Assembly: GCA_016124375.1 (NCBI GenBank)
Contig: WGNV01000002.1
Span: 372,001-436,000, forward strand
Origin: Tepidisphaera sp.
GTDB taxonomy: Bacteria > Planctomycetota > Phycisphaerae > Phycisphaerales > UBA1924
Length of the DNA stretch: 64,000 nt
Direction of reading: 5' to 3'
The notes beneath the pieces are model-generated. The model saw only the letters and a program-made list of their open reading frames with translations, was not told the DNA's origin and made no database searches. Each line of letters begins with the position of its first letter. The stretch's first letter is position 1. The translations under genes and the position numbers were made by a program. This document shows, piece after piece, positions 24,924 through 34,481 of this stretch.

Positions 24924-26492
24924 ATGTCCCAGCCGCTCACCTCGGGCGAGATCGTCCCGATCATCGACTTCGGGGGCCAGACCGCCCAACTCATCGCCCG
25001 CCGCGTGCGCGACGCCGGCGTCTTTTCGCTGCTCGTCTCGCCTTCGATCACCCCCAAAGAACTCGCCGCGCTCAAACCCCGCGGCATCATCCTCTCGGGC
25101 GGGCCCAGCAGCGTCTACGACCCCGGCGCCCCCACTCTCGATCCCGCCATCTTCGACATGGGCCTGCCCATCCTCGGCATCTGCTACGGCATGCAACTGG
25201 CCTGCCACCTGCTCGGAGGCAAGGTCGACAAAGCCAACCATCGCGAGTTCGGCCGTGCTCAACTCTCCATCTCCCACGCCTCCTCGCGCCTGCTGCGGGG
25301 CGTGCCCGATCACACCACCGTCTGGATGTCCCACGGCGACCAAGTTCAAGACCCCGGGGGCCTCTTCTCTCCCCTGGCTAGCACCCCCACCTGCCCCAAC
25401 GCCGTCGTCGAGATGAACCCCTCGACCGGCCGCACCTTCTTCGGCGTGCAGTTCCACCCGGAGGTCACCCACACGCCCCACGGCTCGGATGTCATCCGGA
25501 ACTTCCTCTACGACATTTGCAAGTGCGAGGGTCACTGGCGCATGACCGACTTCGCCGACGCCGCCGTCAGGCGCGTGCGCGAGCAGGTCGGCTCCGCCCA
25601 CGTGATCTGCGGCCTTTCCGGCGGCGTCGATTCCGCCGTCGTCGCCGCACTCCTCCACAAAGCCCTGGGTCCCCAGCTCCACTGCGTGTTCGTCGATACG
25701 GGCTTGCTCCGCCGCGGCGAACGCCAACTCGTCGAAACCACCTTCCGCGATCACTTCCGCATCGATCTCCGCGTCGCCGACAGCGAGGCCGACTTCCTCG
25801 CCGATCTCGCGGGCGTCACCGACCCGCAGGACAAACGCAAGCGCATCGGCAAGCGCTTCATCGACGTCTTCAAGGCCGCCGCCAAGAGCATCCCCAACGC
25901 CACCATGCTCGCCCAGGGCACGCTCTACCCCGACGTCATCGAGTCGGGCCATGGCCACAGCGGCCAGGCCGCGGGCATCAAGCTGCACCATAACGTCGGG
26001 GGCCTGCCCGCCGACCTGGGCTTCACGCTCGTCGAACCCCTGCGCGACCTCTTCAAAGACGAAGTCCGCAAGCTCGGCAGCGTGCTGGGCCTGCCCGACC
26101 AGATCGTCTGGCGCCACCCCTTCCCCGGCCCGGGCCTGGCGGTGCGCGTGCTGGGCGAAGTGACCAAACCCAAGCTCGACCTGCTGCGCCACGCCGACGA
26201 AATCCTGCTCGAAGAAATTGTCGGTGCCGACCTGTACCGCAAGACCAGCCAGGTCTTTGCCGTGCTGCTGCCCGTGCGCAGCGTGGGCGTGATGGGCGAC
26301 GGGCGCACCTACGAAAGCACGATCGCGATTCGAGCCGTCGAGACCGAAGACTTCATGAGCGCCGACTGGAGCCGCATCCCTTACGACGTGCTGGCGAGAA
26401 TCTCCTCCCGCATCATCAACGAAGTGCGAGGCGTCAACCGCGTCGTCTACGACATCTCCAGCAAGCCGCCCGCGACGATCGAGTGGGAGTGA
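24924..26492 (+). CDS. guaA: GMP synthase (glutamine-hydrolysing)
   Basis: 522 aa, full length. The class I amidotransferase domain has GICYGMQ (nucleophile Cys) and FHPEVTHT. The PP-loop [13 protein letters not shown] follows, then the C-terminal dimerisation domain with [13 protein letters not shown] and the ending [13 protein letters not shown]. It converts XMP to GMP. GGAGG lies 9 nt before the ATG. It diverges from the HEAT lipoprotein operon. Confidence 0.97.
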   Translation: MSQPLTSGEIVPIIDFGGQTAQLIARRVRDAGVFSLLVSPSITPKELAALKPRGIILSGGPSSVYDPGAPTLDPAIFDMGLPILGICYGMQLACHLLGGKVDKANHREFGRAQLSISHASSRLLRGVPDHTTVWMSHGDQVQDPGGLFSPLASTPTCPNAVVEMNPSTGRTFFGVQFHPEVTHTPHGSDVIRNFLYDICKCEGHWRMTDFADAAVRRVREQVGSAHVICGLSGGVDSAVVAALLHKALGPQLHCVFVDTGLLRRGERQLVETTFRDHFRIDLRVADSEADFLADLAGVTDPQDKRKRIGKRFIDVFKAAAKSIPNATMLAQGTLYPDVIESGHGHSGQAAGIKLHHNVGGLPADLGFTLVEPLRDLFKDEVRKLGSVLGLPDQIVWRHPFPGPGLAVRVLGEVTKPKLDLLRHADEILLEEIVGADLYRKTSQVFAVLLPVRSVGVMGDGRTYESTIAIRAVETEDFMSADWSRIPYDVLARISSRIINEVRGVNRVVYDISSKPPATIEWE

Positions 26493-26506
26493 GCCGGGTG
26501 CCGGTG

Positions 26507-26530
26507 GGACAGGCGTCTCGCAGCCTGGTA
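26507..26530 (+). repeat. Degenerate copy of the GTGGTPVP-type palindrome, non-coding
   Basis: Reads GGGACAGGCG, TCT, then CGCAGCCTGG, which resembles the palindrome of 11824 in reverse orientation, with decay of one arm. It lies 15 nt after guaA. Confidence 0.4.
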
Positions 26531-26546
26531 GAAATCCTCTGCCTTG

Positions 26547-26626
26547 GACGCCGGACCTGAGTCTTCGAAGGTCCGGGTCGAACATCCGCAACACCCGGAA
26601 CTTCGCAAAGCCTCAGTTCCGGCGTC
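26547..26626 (-). repeat. REPIN-like 80-nt element, copy 2 (inverted)
   Basis: In reverse orientation it has the same plan and the same length as copy 1: GACG, arms CCGGAACT/AGTTCCGG, 18-nt linker, arms CCGGACCT/AGGTCCGG, CGTC. Both loops are identical to copy 1. The G-C pair at stem-2 position 7 is swapped to C-G. Confidence 0.9.
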
Positions 26627-26695
26627 AATCGCCCGGGTATCTGAAAGCCCGCGTCGTGCCTGTTCGCGCCCCACTCGCAGTCTTCCCTCTTCCAA

Positions 26696-26724
26696 CGAAT
26701 GCCGAATGCCGAATCACGAATGCC
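26696..26724 (+). repeat. GAATGCC repeat array
   Basis: Three CGAATGCCGA-type units with the internal variant CGAATCACGAATG, the same sequence pieces as at 18440-18470 in a different order. Confidence 0.75.
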
Positions 26725-26740
26725 GCCCGTCTAACAAAAA

Positions 26741-26760
26741 CCCCCGGCTCGCGCCGGGGG
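26741..26760 (-). terminator. Rho-independent terminator of prolyl oligopeptidase gene
   Basis: CCCCCGGC and GCCGGGGG form a perfect 8-bp stem with a TCGC loop. On the minus strand it is followed by TTTTTG, 30 nt past the stop. Confidence 0.85.
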
Positions 26761-26789
26761 CTCGTTCAACTTCGCTCTAAACACCCCGC

Positions 26790-29030
26790 TCAGTTCCCCT
26801 GCGGCACATACTGCAACATCCCAAGCTGCCGCATCAGGAACATCCGCTCATCCACCACATCGCGCAGGCGCAGGTTCAGGGGCTTGCCCTGGCCGTGCCC
26901 GGCTTCCCGATCCACCCACAGCAGAATCGGCTTCTGGTTCTGGTCGCTCGCGTCCGCCGCCCGCAGCGCCGCCGCGAACTTGCGGGCGTGCCCCGGGTGC
27001 ACGCGGCTGTCGTTCTCACCCGCCGTCAGGTACACCGCCGGATACTTGGTGCCGGGCTTCACGTTCTGGTAGGGCGAGTACTTGATGAGCCAGTTGAAGT
27101 CGGCCGCGTTCGCCGGATCGCCGTACTCGGGCACCCAGTAGCGGGCCATCAGGAAGTTCTGATAGCGGATCATGTCCAGCAGCGGCACCGCCACGATCGC
27201 CGCGCTGAACAATTCCGGCCGCTGCGTCACCAGCGTGCCCGTCAGCAAGCCACCGTTCGAGCCCCCGCGGATCGCCAGTCGCTCCGGCCGCGTGTATCCC
27301 TCGTGCTCCAGGTACTCCGCCGCCGCGGCGAAGTCGTCGAACACATTCTGCTTCTTGTCGAGCATGCCCGACGTGTGCCAGTTCTCGCCATACTCGCCGC
27401 CGCCGCGAAGGTTCGCGATGGCGTACACCCCGCCCCAGTCCAGCCACTGGAAGAGAGTGGCGCTGAAGCCGGGGGTCATCGGAATGTTGAACCCGCCGTA
27501 CCCGTACAGAATCGTCGGGTTGTCGCCGTTGAGGTTCAAACCCTTCTTGTGCACGATGAACATGCTGACCTTGGTGCCGTCCTTGGAGGTGTACCACACC
27601 TGCTTGACGACCGCCGAGTCGGGGTTCACGGGCACATCGGGCCGCTCCCACAGTTCGGGCTCGGCGTCAGGGCTGGCCAGGTCCACACGGAAGATCGAGG
27701 GGGGATAGTTGAAACTGCTGAAGGACAGGTACGCCTCGCTCCGGTCTTTTTCGGTCGAGAGCCCGGCGGTGCCGATGCCCGGCAGACGCAGCGTGCCCTT
27801 GGGCGCGCCGGTCAAATCAAACAGGTCAATCTGCGTCGAAGCGTTGACCATGTACGTGACGGCGACGCGGCCCCCGGCGATCGACACGCCCTGGATCACC
27901 GCGTCCTTGCGTTCCGGCACGATGGTCTTCCACGTCGATTCATCGCCGTTGTTCTTGCCGTGCAGGTCGATCGCGACCACCCGGCCGTTGGGCGAGTTGT
28001 ACGTGGTCTGCATGTACGCCACGTCGTCGACGACTTCGGCGATGCCGCTGCTGGCCTGCTTGCCGGTGAGGCTGAAATCCTCGTAGAGCGTGCCGGTCTT
28101 GCGCCAGTCGTCAAAGTTGATCACCCACAGGTCGTTGCTGGCGGTGCCGGTGGCGTACGACAGAATGAACCACTTGCCCGTCTTGTCCAGCCCGCCGTCG
28201 GGGCCCCAGGTGGTCGCCAGCTTGGCGTCTTCTTCGGGGGTGTATTGGCGGAAGATCAGCTTGTCATTGGCCGGGTCCTGCCCCATCACGTGAAACTTGA
28301 GCTGCCCCGAATACGGGTTCTTGATGTCACTGAGGTTGTGATACACAAAGCCCGACGAATCGGGCAGCCAGGTCGGCGCCTCGGTCTTGCCGGGGATCTC
28401 AAGGGGCAATGTCTGCCCGGTGTCCACGTTCATCAAGTGCAGCACGGAGTTCTCGTCGCCCGCGCGATACGTGCCGTACGCGACCAGCTTGCCGTCGTGG
28501 CTGGGGCTGATCCACGAGATCGTGGTCAGGCCGCTGGCGTCGAGCTTGGCGGGGTCGAGCAGCTCGTGGGGCTGGCCCTTGTAGCCGTCCCTGTAAAAGT
28601 ACACGGGCTGGTTCTGCGTGCCCTCTCGCTTGGAGTAGAAGTATCGGTCGGCGTACATCCCCGGGGCCGACACCGAGCCCACTTCCATGAGCGGGCGGAT
28701 TTCCGCTTCGATCTTGTCCCGGCCGGGCAGGTTGTCCAGCCAAGCGCGGGTATAGGCGTTCTGGGCGTCGGTCCACTTGGCTACCTCGTCATCGACCTTG
28801 CCCATGTGGTCCGGGTCCGCGTTGTCACCCTCCAGCCAGCGGTAGTTGTCGGTGAGGGTGACGCCGTGGATCGTCTCGGTGACCGGGTCGATCTTGGTTT
28901 CGGGGGGCGAATCGGGCACCGCGGCCGGCTTGGGCAGTATGCTCACGGGCGGGAGGTTCCGTTGAGACTGACAGGCGCCGAGGATGAGGATGGTGCCCGA
29001 GATCGCCGCCAGTACGACCGAGTTGTGCAT
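26790..29030 (-). CDS. Prolyl oligopeptidase (S9A), lipoprotein
   Basis: 746 aa. The ATG at 29030 has GGGAGAT upstream and opens a signal peptide with lipobox LGAC, so the enzyme is probably anchored in the envelope. The N-terminal linker DPVTETIHGVTLTDNYRWLE and a seven-bladed propeller precede the alpha/beta hydrolase domain with nucleophile GGSNGG, Asp in AGENDSRV and His in GHGQGK. It should cleave short peptides after proline. It has its own terminator and diverges from a sigma factor gene. Confidence 0.92.
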   Translation of the reverse strand: MHNSVVLAAISGTILILGACQSQRNLPPVSILPKPAAVPDSPPETKIDPVTETIHGVTLTDNYRWLEGDNADPDHMGKVDDEVAKWTDAQNAYTRAWLDNLPGRDKIEAEIRPLMEVGSVSAPGMYADRYFYSKREGTQNQPVYFYRDGYKGQPHELLDPAKLDASGLTTISWISPSHDGKLVAYGTYRAGDENSVLHLMNVDTGQTLPLEIPGKTEAPTWLPDSSGFVYHNLSDIKNPYSGQLKFHVMGQDPANDKLIFRQYTPEEDAKLATTWGPDGGLDKTGKWFILSYATGTASNDLWVINFDDWRKTGTLYEDFSLTGKQASSGIAEVVDDVAYMQTTYNSPNGRVVAIDLHGKNNGDESTWKTIVPERKDAVIQGVSIAGGRVAVTYMVNASTQIDLFDLTGAPKGTLRLPGIGTAGLSTEKDRSEAYLSFSSFNYPPSIFRVDLASPDAEPELWERPDVPVNPDSAVVKQVWYTSKDGTKVSMFIVHKKGLNLNGDNPTILYGYGGFNIPMTPGFSATLFQWLDWGGVYAIANLRGGGEYGENWHTSGMLDKKQNVFDDFAAAAEYLEHEGYTRPERLAIRGGSNGGLLTGTLVTQRPELFSAAIVAVPLLDMIRYQNFLMARYWVPEYGDPANAADFNWLIKYSPYQNVKPGTKYPAVYLTAGENDSRVHPGHARKFAAALRAADASDQNQKPILLWVDREAGHGQGKPLNLRLRDVVDERMFLMRQLGMLQYVPQGN

Positions 29031-29162
29031 TTGGAATCTCCCTGAGAAACAACGCCCGCAAGAGGCCGAGAATAACCCCCCACCCCTGAGGCGAGCGGCA
29101 TTGTTGGAGGACCACCGACGGATTTCCCGGGTTCGACCCCTTGGAACACCTGTTTTCCGGAT

Positions 29163-29193
29163 TTGCAATCAGCCTCCCCTGGGGGGACATAAT
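29163..29193 (+). promoter_or_regulatory. Weak candidate promoter for the sigma factor gene
   Basis: TTGCAA (29163-29168) and CATAAT (29188-29193) with a 19-nt spacer, 12 nt before the ATG. The GACATAA context recurs 11 nt before the ketosynthase start at 62364. Confidence 0.3.
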
Positions 29194-29205
29194 TACGCGT
29201 CAGCC

Positions 29206-29829
29206 ATGAGACCGGACGGCAAAAGCGTCGGGACGGGCGAGTCTCGTACGGCGCGGGCGCAGATGTCGCCCGCGCTCTACGCGCAGGAGTATCAGCGCGC
29301 GCGTCCGGCGCTCAGTCTTCTCGCCTTCGCCAGCGTCGGCGATCGGCACCTTGCGGAGGATCTCGTGCAGGAAGCCGCACTGACGGGGTTCAGGCAGCTC
29401 GATCGCTTCGAACCCGGCACCTCGCTCCTGGCGTGGCTGAGCCAGATCGTGCGAAACCTGGCCAGCAACCTCGTGCGCACCAAGGCACGCCGGAAAACAA
29501 CCCCCGCCGGGCCGGAGCTTTTTGAATCCCAACCCACGAGCGTGGCCGAACCCAATGCGTCGCCAGTTCTTCAAAACGGCGACCTGTCCATCGAACAGCG
29601 CGACTTTGACGACCACCTGACGCGCGAACTGCTCGGCCTGGACACGGTGCAGCGGGCGTGCCTTCTGCTGCGGGTCGTGGGAGAACTGCCCTACGACCAG
29701 ATCTCCGTCATCGTCGGCGTTCCGGAAGGCACTGCCATGAGCCACGTGCATCGGGGCAAGCGGGTCCTTCGAGAACGCCTCACGATGACGCCCAACACCC
29801 ACAAGCCAAAGGAAGGTGTGACCACGTGA
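29206..29829 (+). CDS. Sigma-70 family (ECF-like) RNA polymerase sigma factor
   Basis: 207 aa from the ATG at 29206. Region 2 (LLAFASVGDRHLAEDLVQEAALTGFRQLDRFEPGTSLLAWLSQIVRNLASNLVRTKARR) and region 4 (GLDTVQRACLLLRVVGELPYDQISVIVGVPEGTAMSHVHRGKRVLRERL) are intact, with no region 1 or 3, as in ECF sigma factors. The stop overlaps the start of a membrane protein with an anti-sigma layout. Confidence 0.87.
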   Translation: MRPDGKSVGTGESRTARAQMSPALYAQEYQRARPALSLLAFASVGDRHLAEDLVQEAALTGFRQLDRFEPGTSLLAWLSQIVRNLASNLVRTKARRKTTPAGPELFESQPTSVAEPNASPVLQNGDLSIEQRDFDDHLTRELLGLDTVQRACLLLRVVGELPYDQISVIVGVPEGTAMSHVHRGKRVLRERLTMTPNTHKPKEGVTT

Positions 29830-30575
29830 CCGGACCGACGGACCCAACACCCGAAGCACTCAGCGCCGATCAACTCGCGCTCGAACGCTACCTGGACGGC
29901 GACATGCCCGCGCAGGAGCGAGAAGGCTTCGAGTCCGTGCTCGCGTCGCGTCCGGAACTCGGGCGGCAGGTGGAACTTCAGCAGAAGATCGATCTTCGCC
30001 TGCGCGCCTTGTTCACGCCCGACATCGTCGCGCCGGACCTGCAGCTGCCGCTGTCGGTGCCGCGCCGGTCGCATCGGCGATTGATCACGCTCGCCGCGGC
30101 CGCCCTGGTGCTGCTGGCGGTCGTGGTGTTCCAATGGTGGAGCTCGGGTTCGCAGGGCAACGGCGCGCTGACGCCGGCCGCGGTGTATGCCCGGGAACTG
30201 AAGTCGGGCTTTGTGCCCAAGGAAGTCTGCACCGACGACCCCGCGTTCAAAGCCTGGGTCTCGCGGCGATACGGCCAGGGGCTATCCATGCCCGAGCCGC
30301 CCGCAGGGCTCACGCTGGTCGGGTGGGACTACGCCGACGTCATCTCTCCCTACTCGGGCGTGCTGCTGGCGAAGTTCGAGGGTCGCGAGGTGCTGGTGAT
30401 CATCGATCGCGCCGGGCTTGAGCACGAGGCCTTCGCCACGGGCAAGCACCACGGGCTTTACGTGCACCGGGACGTCATCGGCTCCCTCGTGGCGTACGAA
30501 GTCTCGCCTCTGCCGGAGGCGAAGATCCTGCCTGCCCTCCACGGCACGCCCTGCGAGCACAAGCACGCGAAGTAG
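29826..30575 (+). CDS. Putative anti-sigma factor, single-pass membrane protein
   Basis: 249 aa from the GTG at 29826, which overlaps the sigma factor stop (GTGA). The cytoplasmic head (LSADQLALERYLDGDMPAQEREGFESVLASRPELGRQVELQQKID) resembles the helical anti-sigma domains of planctomycetes but lacks the zinc HxxxCxxC motif. One transmembrane segment, ITLAAAALVLLAVVVFQWW, precedes a periplasmic domain of about 140 residues with single cysteines in PKEVCTDD and GTPCEHKH. It probably holds the sigma factor until a signal outside is sensed; this is inferred from layout. Confidence 0.7.
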   Translation: MTGPTDPTPEALSADQLALERYLDGDMPAQEREGFESVLASRPELGRQVELQQKIDLRLRALFTPDIVAPDLQLPLSVPRRSHRRLITLAAAALVLLAVVVFQWWSSGSQGNGALTPAAVYARELKSGFVPKEVCTDDPAFKAWVSRRYGQGLSMPEPPAGLTLVGWDYADVISPYSGVLLAKFEGREVLVIIDRAGLEHEAFATGKHHGLYVHRDVIGSLVAYEVSPLPEAKILPALHGTPCEHKHAK

Positions 30576-30580
30576 GCTGG

Positions 30581-31549
<969 letters not shown>

Positions 31550-31574
31550 AGACTGGTTCTCCGGGGCGCACGGG

Positions 31575-34178
31575 TCACTGTGGGCCGGGGGCTTGATTGG
31601 GTTCGGATGGGCTCTGCTCGGGGGCGGTCGTGTCAGGGTGGCTTGATTCGTCTTTGGAGGCATCCTCGCTGGAGGACGTCGCTTCGGTCTCGCCGGGGTA
31701 GCCGGGAGGGTTGGCGGGCAGGGGGTAGACCCAGCGCACCAGCGTGTGCCCGAGGGTCTTGATTTCCTTGCCGTCCACGGTCAGCGGCACCGGGGAAGGG
31801 CCTTCGCCGTTCTCGTCGCCCAGGAAACCGATGATGATGACGCAAGGCTGAGTAAGCCAGCGGCTGAGATCGTACCCGTGGGTGCAGAGTCGCTGGGCGG
31901 CGGGCGAAGTAGTGGTGGAGCCGGATTCCGCGTTTACCGAGTCGGTGGGCTTGAGGTATCCAATCAAGGTCATGGCCCGCAGGCGATCTTCGAAGGAGCG
32001 GGTGTATTCGCCTGTGTCGTCGTTTGAAAAGCTGTTGCCGACCGAGCCCGGCGTAAGGTAGTTGAGCCAGGGGACGAGCTTGCGGGCATCGGCCCGGGTG
32101 AGGGGCGCCGTGAGCACGCTCATGTCGAGCGGTGTGCCGGGTGCCCATTCGGTCATGTCGAAGGCCTCGCCGTCGACCATGGGCAAGTTGTCGATATCAC
32201 CCCGGCGGCCGCGAAGAGGCTTGAGCGTCGACTGCCCCTTGACGACGATGACCTTGACCTGTCGAAGCGTGCCGGGCAGTTTGTGAATGAGGATTCCGTT
32301 GATAAGGGGCTTGCCGGAGGTGCCGCCGCCCGAGGGGTCGAATGAGAGCACACCCGGCGCGCCGTCCTGCCCCTGGGGGATGGGCATGCTCCAGCGCGGG
32401 CCGCCGGACCAGTCGAGCTGGACTTGCTTGACCGTGGCGCGGGTGGGGACGCTGATGGAGCCGGGATCGCGGGTGTCGATGAGGTAGCCGCGGGCGTCGG
32501 GGAAGCCCGCCCAGGAGGAGACCTCGTCAACCGGGGGCTCCCAGGGAGAGATGGCGGCGGAGCCGGAATCGGGAGCGATGGAGAGCCTGGCGTCGCCGTA
32601 GGAGGGGATGAGCACGCTGGCGAACATCCGGGCTCGCTCGCGGGCCTGGCCAAAGACGTGATCGAGTATGGTGACGTGACGGGCCTCGATGCGTTGCGGG
32701 CGGAGCAGCGTTGCCCCGCCCCAGGCAACGGCGGTGAAGACGCCGGTGGCGCCCAGGAAGGCGACCCAGGCGTGGCGCTGCCAGGTGCGGGCCTTGAGTG
32801 CGAAAAAGCCCGCCGGGCCGGCGATCGCCCAGTAAAGCACGAAGACGACGAGGGCGGCGAGCAGGCCCAAAGCGGTGCGACCGCTCTGGTTGATGAGTTC
32901 GCCCAGACCACGGTCGACGAACCAGGGGCCGCGTGAGGCCTGCAGGCCGTTGTTCCCGCCGGCCTTTGCCGGGCGAATCAGCCAGCCCCTGCGACCCAGC
33001 ACGCGATGCCAGAAAACGTCGGCGTCAACAGCATCGGCCTGGGCGAAGTTGTTCGCGTTGAGGTCGATGCCGATGAAGGTGACGGCGCCCGCGCCGATCG
33101 TCCGGCGGACCACGACACACTGCCCGTCGGGCCCATTGAGGATCGGCGCGGCCTCGTCGACCGTGGCGTCGGACGCGGGCTTGAAGACGTGGATCGTGCC
33201 GGTCTTGGGAAAGAGGGGCCTGGGTGTGCCGATGAGGAGCGGGCGGTAGGCATCGAGCGAGACATTCTCTCGAAGGCCGACGCTTACGCGGGGCATGATG
33301 TCGATGAGGTCGTTGAGCTTGTCGTTGGTCCAGTTCTGTCCCACGGCGGGCAGGACCACGATGAGGTGTCCACCCCGCTGCACCCACTCGCGAACCGCCT
33401 GCGCCTTGTCGCCCCGGAGTTCGCCCGGTTCGCCCTGGGCCCAAACGATCGCGTCGAACTGCTCCAGGCCCATCCATCGGTCGGGCATGTCCGGCCCGGT
33501 CAGCCCGTTGATGAGCACGGTGTTTTCATGCATGAAGGGGTGCCACATCTGGTTGCTGATGCCGGAGGTGTTCTGAGCGAGACCGTTGTAGGGCTGAAGC
33601 CCCAGGACGCGCTGCCCGACGACGCCGATGAACCCCTGCGTGGCGCCTTCCACGGAGTTGGCGTTGGGATCGAGCACGGCACGGGCGAGAAGGGCGCCGG
33701 GGCGGTAGCCGCGTCCCCCATCGGGCGCGACGCCACCTTCGAGGGCTTCGGAGACCGAGGCGGTGAGATCCTTGCCCGGGGTGTAGTTGAAAGGCAGTCG
33801 CAGGTACATCCAAACTGACTGTGCAACACCGGGGTTCAGCGTGACTTCACGCTGCTGGATGGGCCGGTCGCCGTCGGCGTCGGTGCTGGTGATCCGCACC
33901 AGCACATCGCGGGGTTTGGACGAGGTGTCGGTGAGCACCAGACGGATGCCGATCCATTCACCCCGCCTCGAAGAGTTGCCAACGCCGAAACGATCGCATT
34001 CGAGTTTGACCTCGGCGTCCGGTAAGTCGGAGATGACGCCCTTCCCGGGCTCCATCGCGCCGGCCTGGGGGGTTTGAACGCAAAACCCCAAAAAGAACAG
34101 CAAAAGCGCCAGCAAGGGCGCGAAGGGGCGGGGTGAAACCAGAAGCACGCGATTCCCGGACAAACCCATGACACTCAT
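31575..34178 (-). CDS. Large membrane protein with a GATase-like lumenal domain, unknown function
   Basis: 867 aa. A signal or anchor segment (LLALLLFFLGFCV) precedes a periplasmic beta-rich part. A DJ-1/GATase-like stretch follows (FDAIVWAQGEPGELRGDKAQAVREWVQRGGHLIVVLP), and two hydrophobic helices occur around residues 425-490 (TALGLLAALVVFVLYWAIAGPAGFF, FLGATGVFTAVAWGG). Similar proteins often sit beside ABC-2 ATPases or DUF58/MoxR clusters. Here it precedes an ABC ATPase. The start is uncertain between ATG 34178, ATG 34169 and TTG 34193. The tail is rich in Ser, Glu and Pro. Confidence 0.65.
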   Translation of the reverse strand: MSVMGLSGNRVLLVSPRPFAPLLALLLFFLGFCVQTPQAGAMEPGKGVISDLPDAEVKLECDRFGVGNSSRRGEWIGIRLVLTDTSSKPRDVLVRITSTDADGDRPIQQREVTLNPGVAQSVWMYLRLPFNYTPGKDLTASVSEALEGGVAPDGGRGYRPGALLARAVLDPNANSVEGATQGFIGVVGQRVLGLQPYNGLAQNTSGISNQMWHPFMHENTVLINGLTGPDMPDRWMGLEQFDAIVWAQGEPGELRGDKAQAVREWVQRGGHLIVVLPAVGQNWTNDKLNDLIDIMPRVSVGLRENVSLDAYRPLLIGTPRPLFPKTGTIHVFKPASDATVDEAAPILNGPDGQCVVVRRTIGAGAVTFIGIDLNANNFAQADAVDADVFWHRVLGRRGWLIRPAKAGGNNGLQASRGPWFVDRGLGELINQSGRTALGLLAALVVFVLYWAIAGPAGFFALKARTWQRHAWVAFLGATGVFTAVAWGGATLLRPQRIEARHVTILDHVFGQARERARMFASVLIPSYGDARLSIAPDSGSAAISPWEPPVDEVSSWAGFPDARGYLIDTRDPGSISVPTRATVKQVQLDWSGGPRWSMPIPQGQDGAPGVLSFDPSGGGTSGKPLINGILIHKLPGTLRQVKVIVVKGQSTLKPLRGRRGDIDNLPMVDGEAFDMTEWAPGTPLDMSVLTAPLTRADARKLVPWLNYLTPGSVGNSFSNDDTGEYTRSFEDRLRAMTLIGYLKPTDSVNAESGSTTTSPAAQRLCTHGYDLSRWLTQPCVIIIGFLGDENGEGPSPVPLTVDGKEIKTLGHTLVRWVYPLPANPPGYPGETEATSSSEDASKDESSHPDTTAPEQSPSEPNQAPGPQ

Positions 34179-34225
34179 ATTACTGGTACTCAAGCCTGAG
34201 GGTGCGGGAGTCGATTGGGAATTCC

Positions 34226-34459
34226 ATGAATGGCCTCTCGGGTCAGTTTCTTACGGTGCTTGCGATCGTTGGCGGGCTGGGGGTACTGGGGATATTGCAC
34301 GTTATGGCCACGGCCATCCGGCACGATACCGAACTCCATGACCTGAAGTTGCGGGTGCACACCTTGCGCCGCGAGCAGATGGAACGCCTGAAGAAGCTGG
34401 CCGAGATGGGTCCGCTGACCGCCACCGGCAGCCGCGGCCACGGGAAGAAGGCCGCCTGA
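34226..34459 (+). CDS. Small single-pass membrane protein with coiled-coil tail
   Basis: 77 aa from the ATG at 34226 (GGGA 7 nt upstream). One transmembrane helix (FLTVLAIVGGLGVLGILHVMATAI) is followed by a charged helix (DLKLRVHTLRREQMERLKKL) likely to form a coiled coil. It diverges from the large membrane protein, and the two may share a control region. Function unknown. Confidence 0.6.
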   Translation: MNGLSGQFLTVLAIVGGLGVLGILHVMATAIRHDTELHDLKLRVHTLRREQMERLKKLAEMGPLTATGSRGHGKKAA

Positions 34460-34481
34460 TCGCTCAACGGACCTTGGGACA

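Noticed and set aside
24828-26594. Long minus-strand open frame opposite guaA, joined to the HEAT lipoprotein
   Set aside because: It is antisense to guaA, whose protein is unmistakable. Its composition (Gly, Ala, Val, Asp repeats) is typical of a GC-rich shadow frame.
26895-29045. 716-aa plus-strand frame opposite the prolyl oligopeptidase gene
   Set aside because: Antisense shadow: no domain, rich in Arg, Val and Gly, while the other strand encodes a complete S9 enzyme.
29128-29150. GGGTTCGACCCC resembling a tRNA T-loop
   Set aside because: The flanking bases do not form a T stem, and no anticodon or acceptor stem can be drawn.
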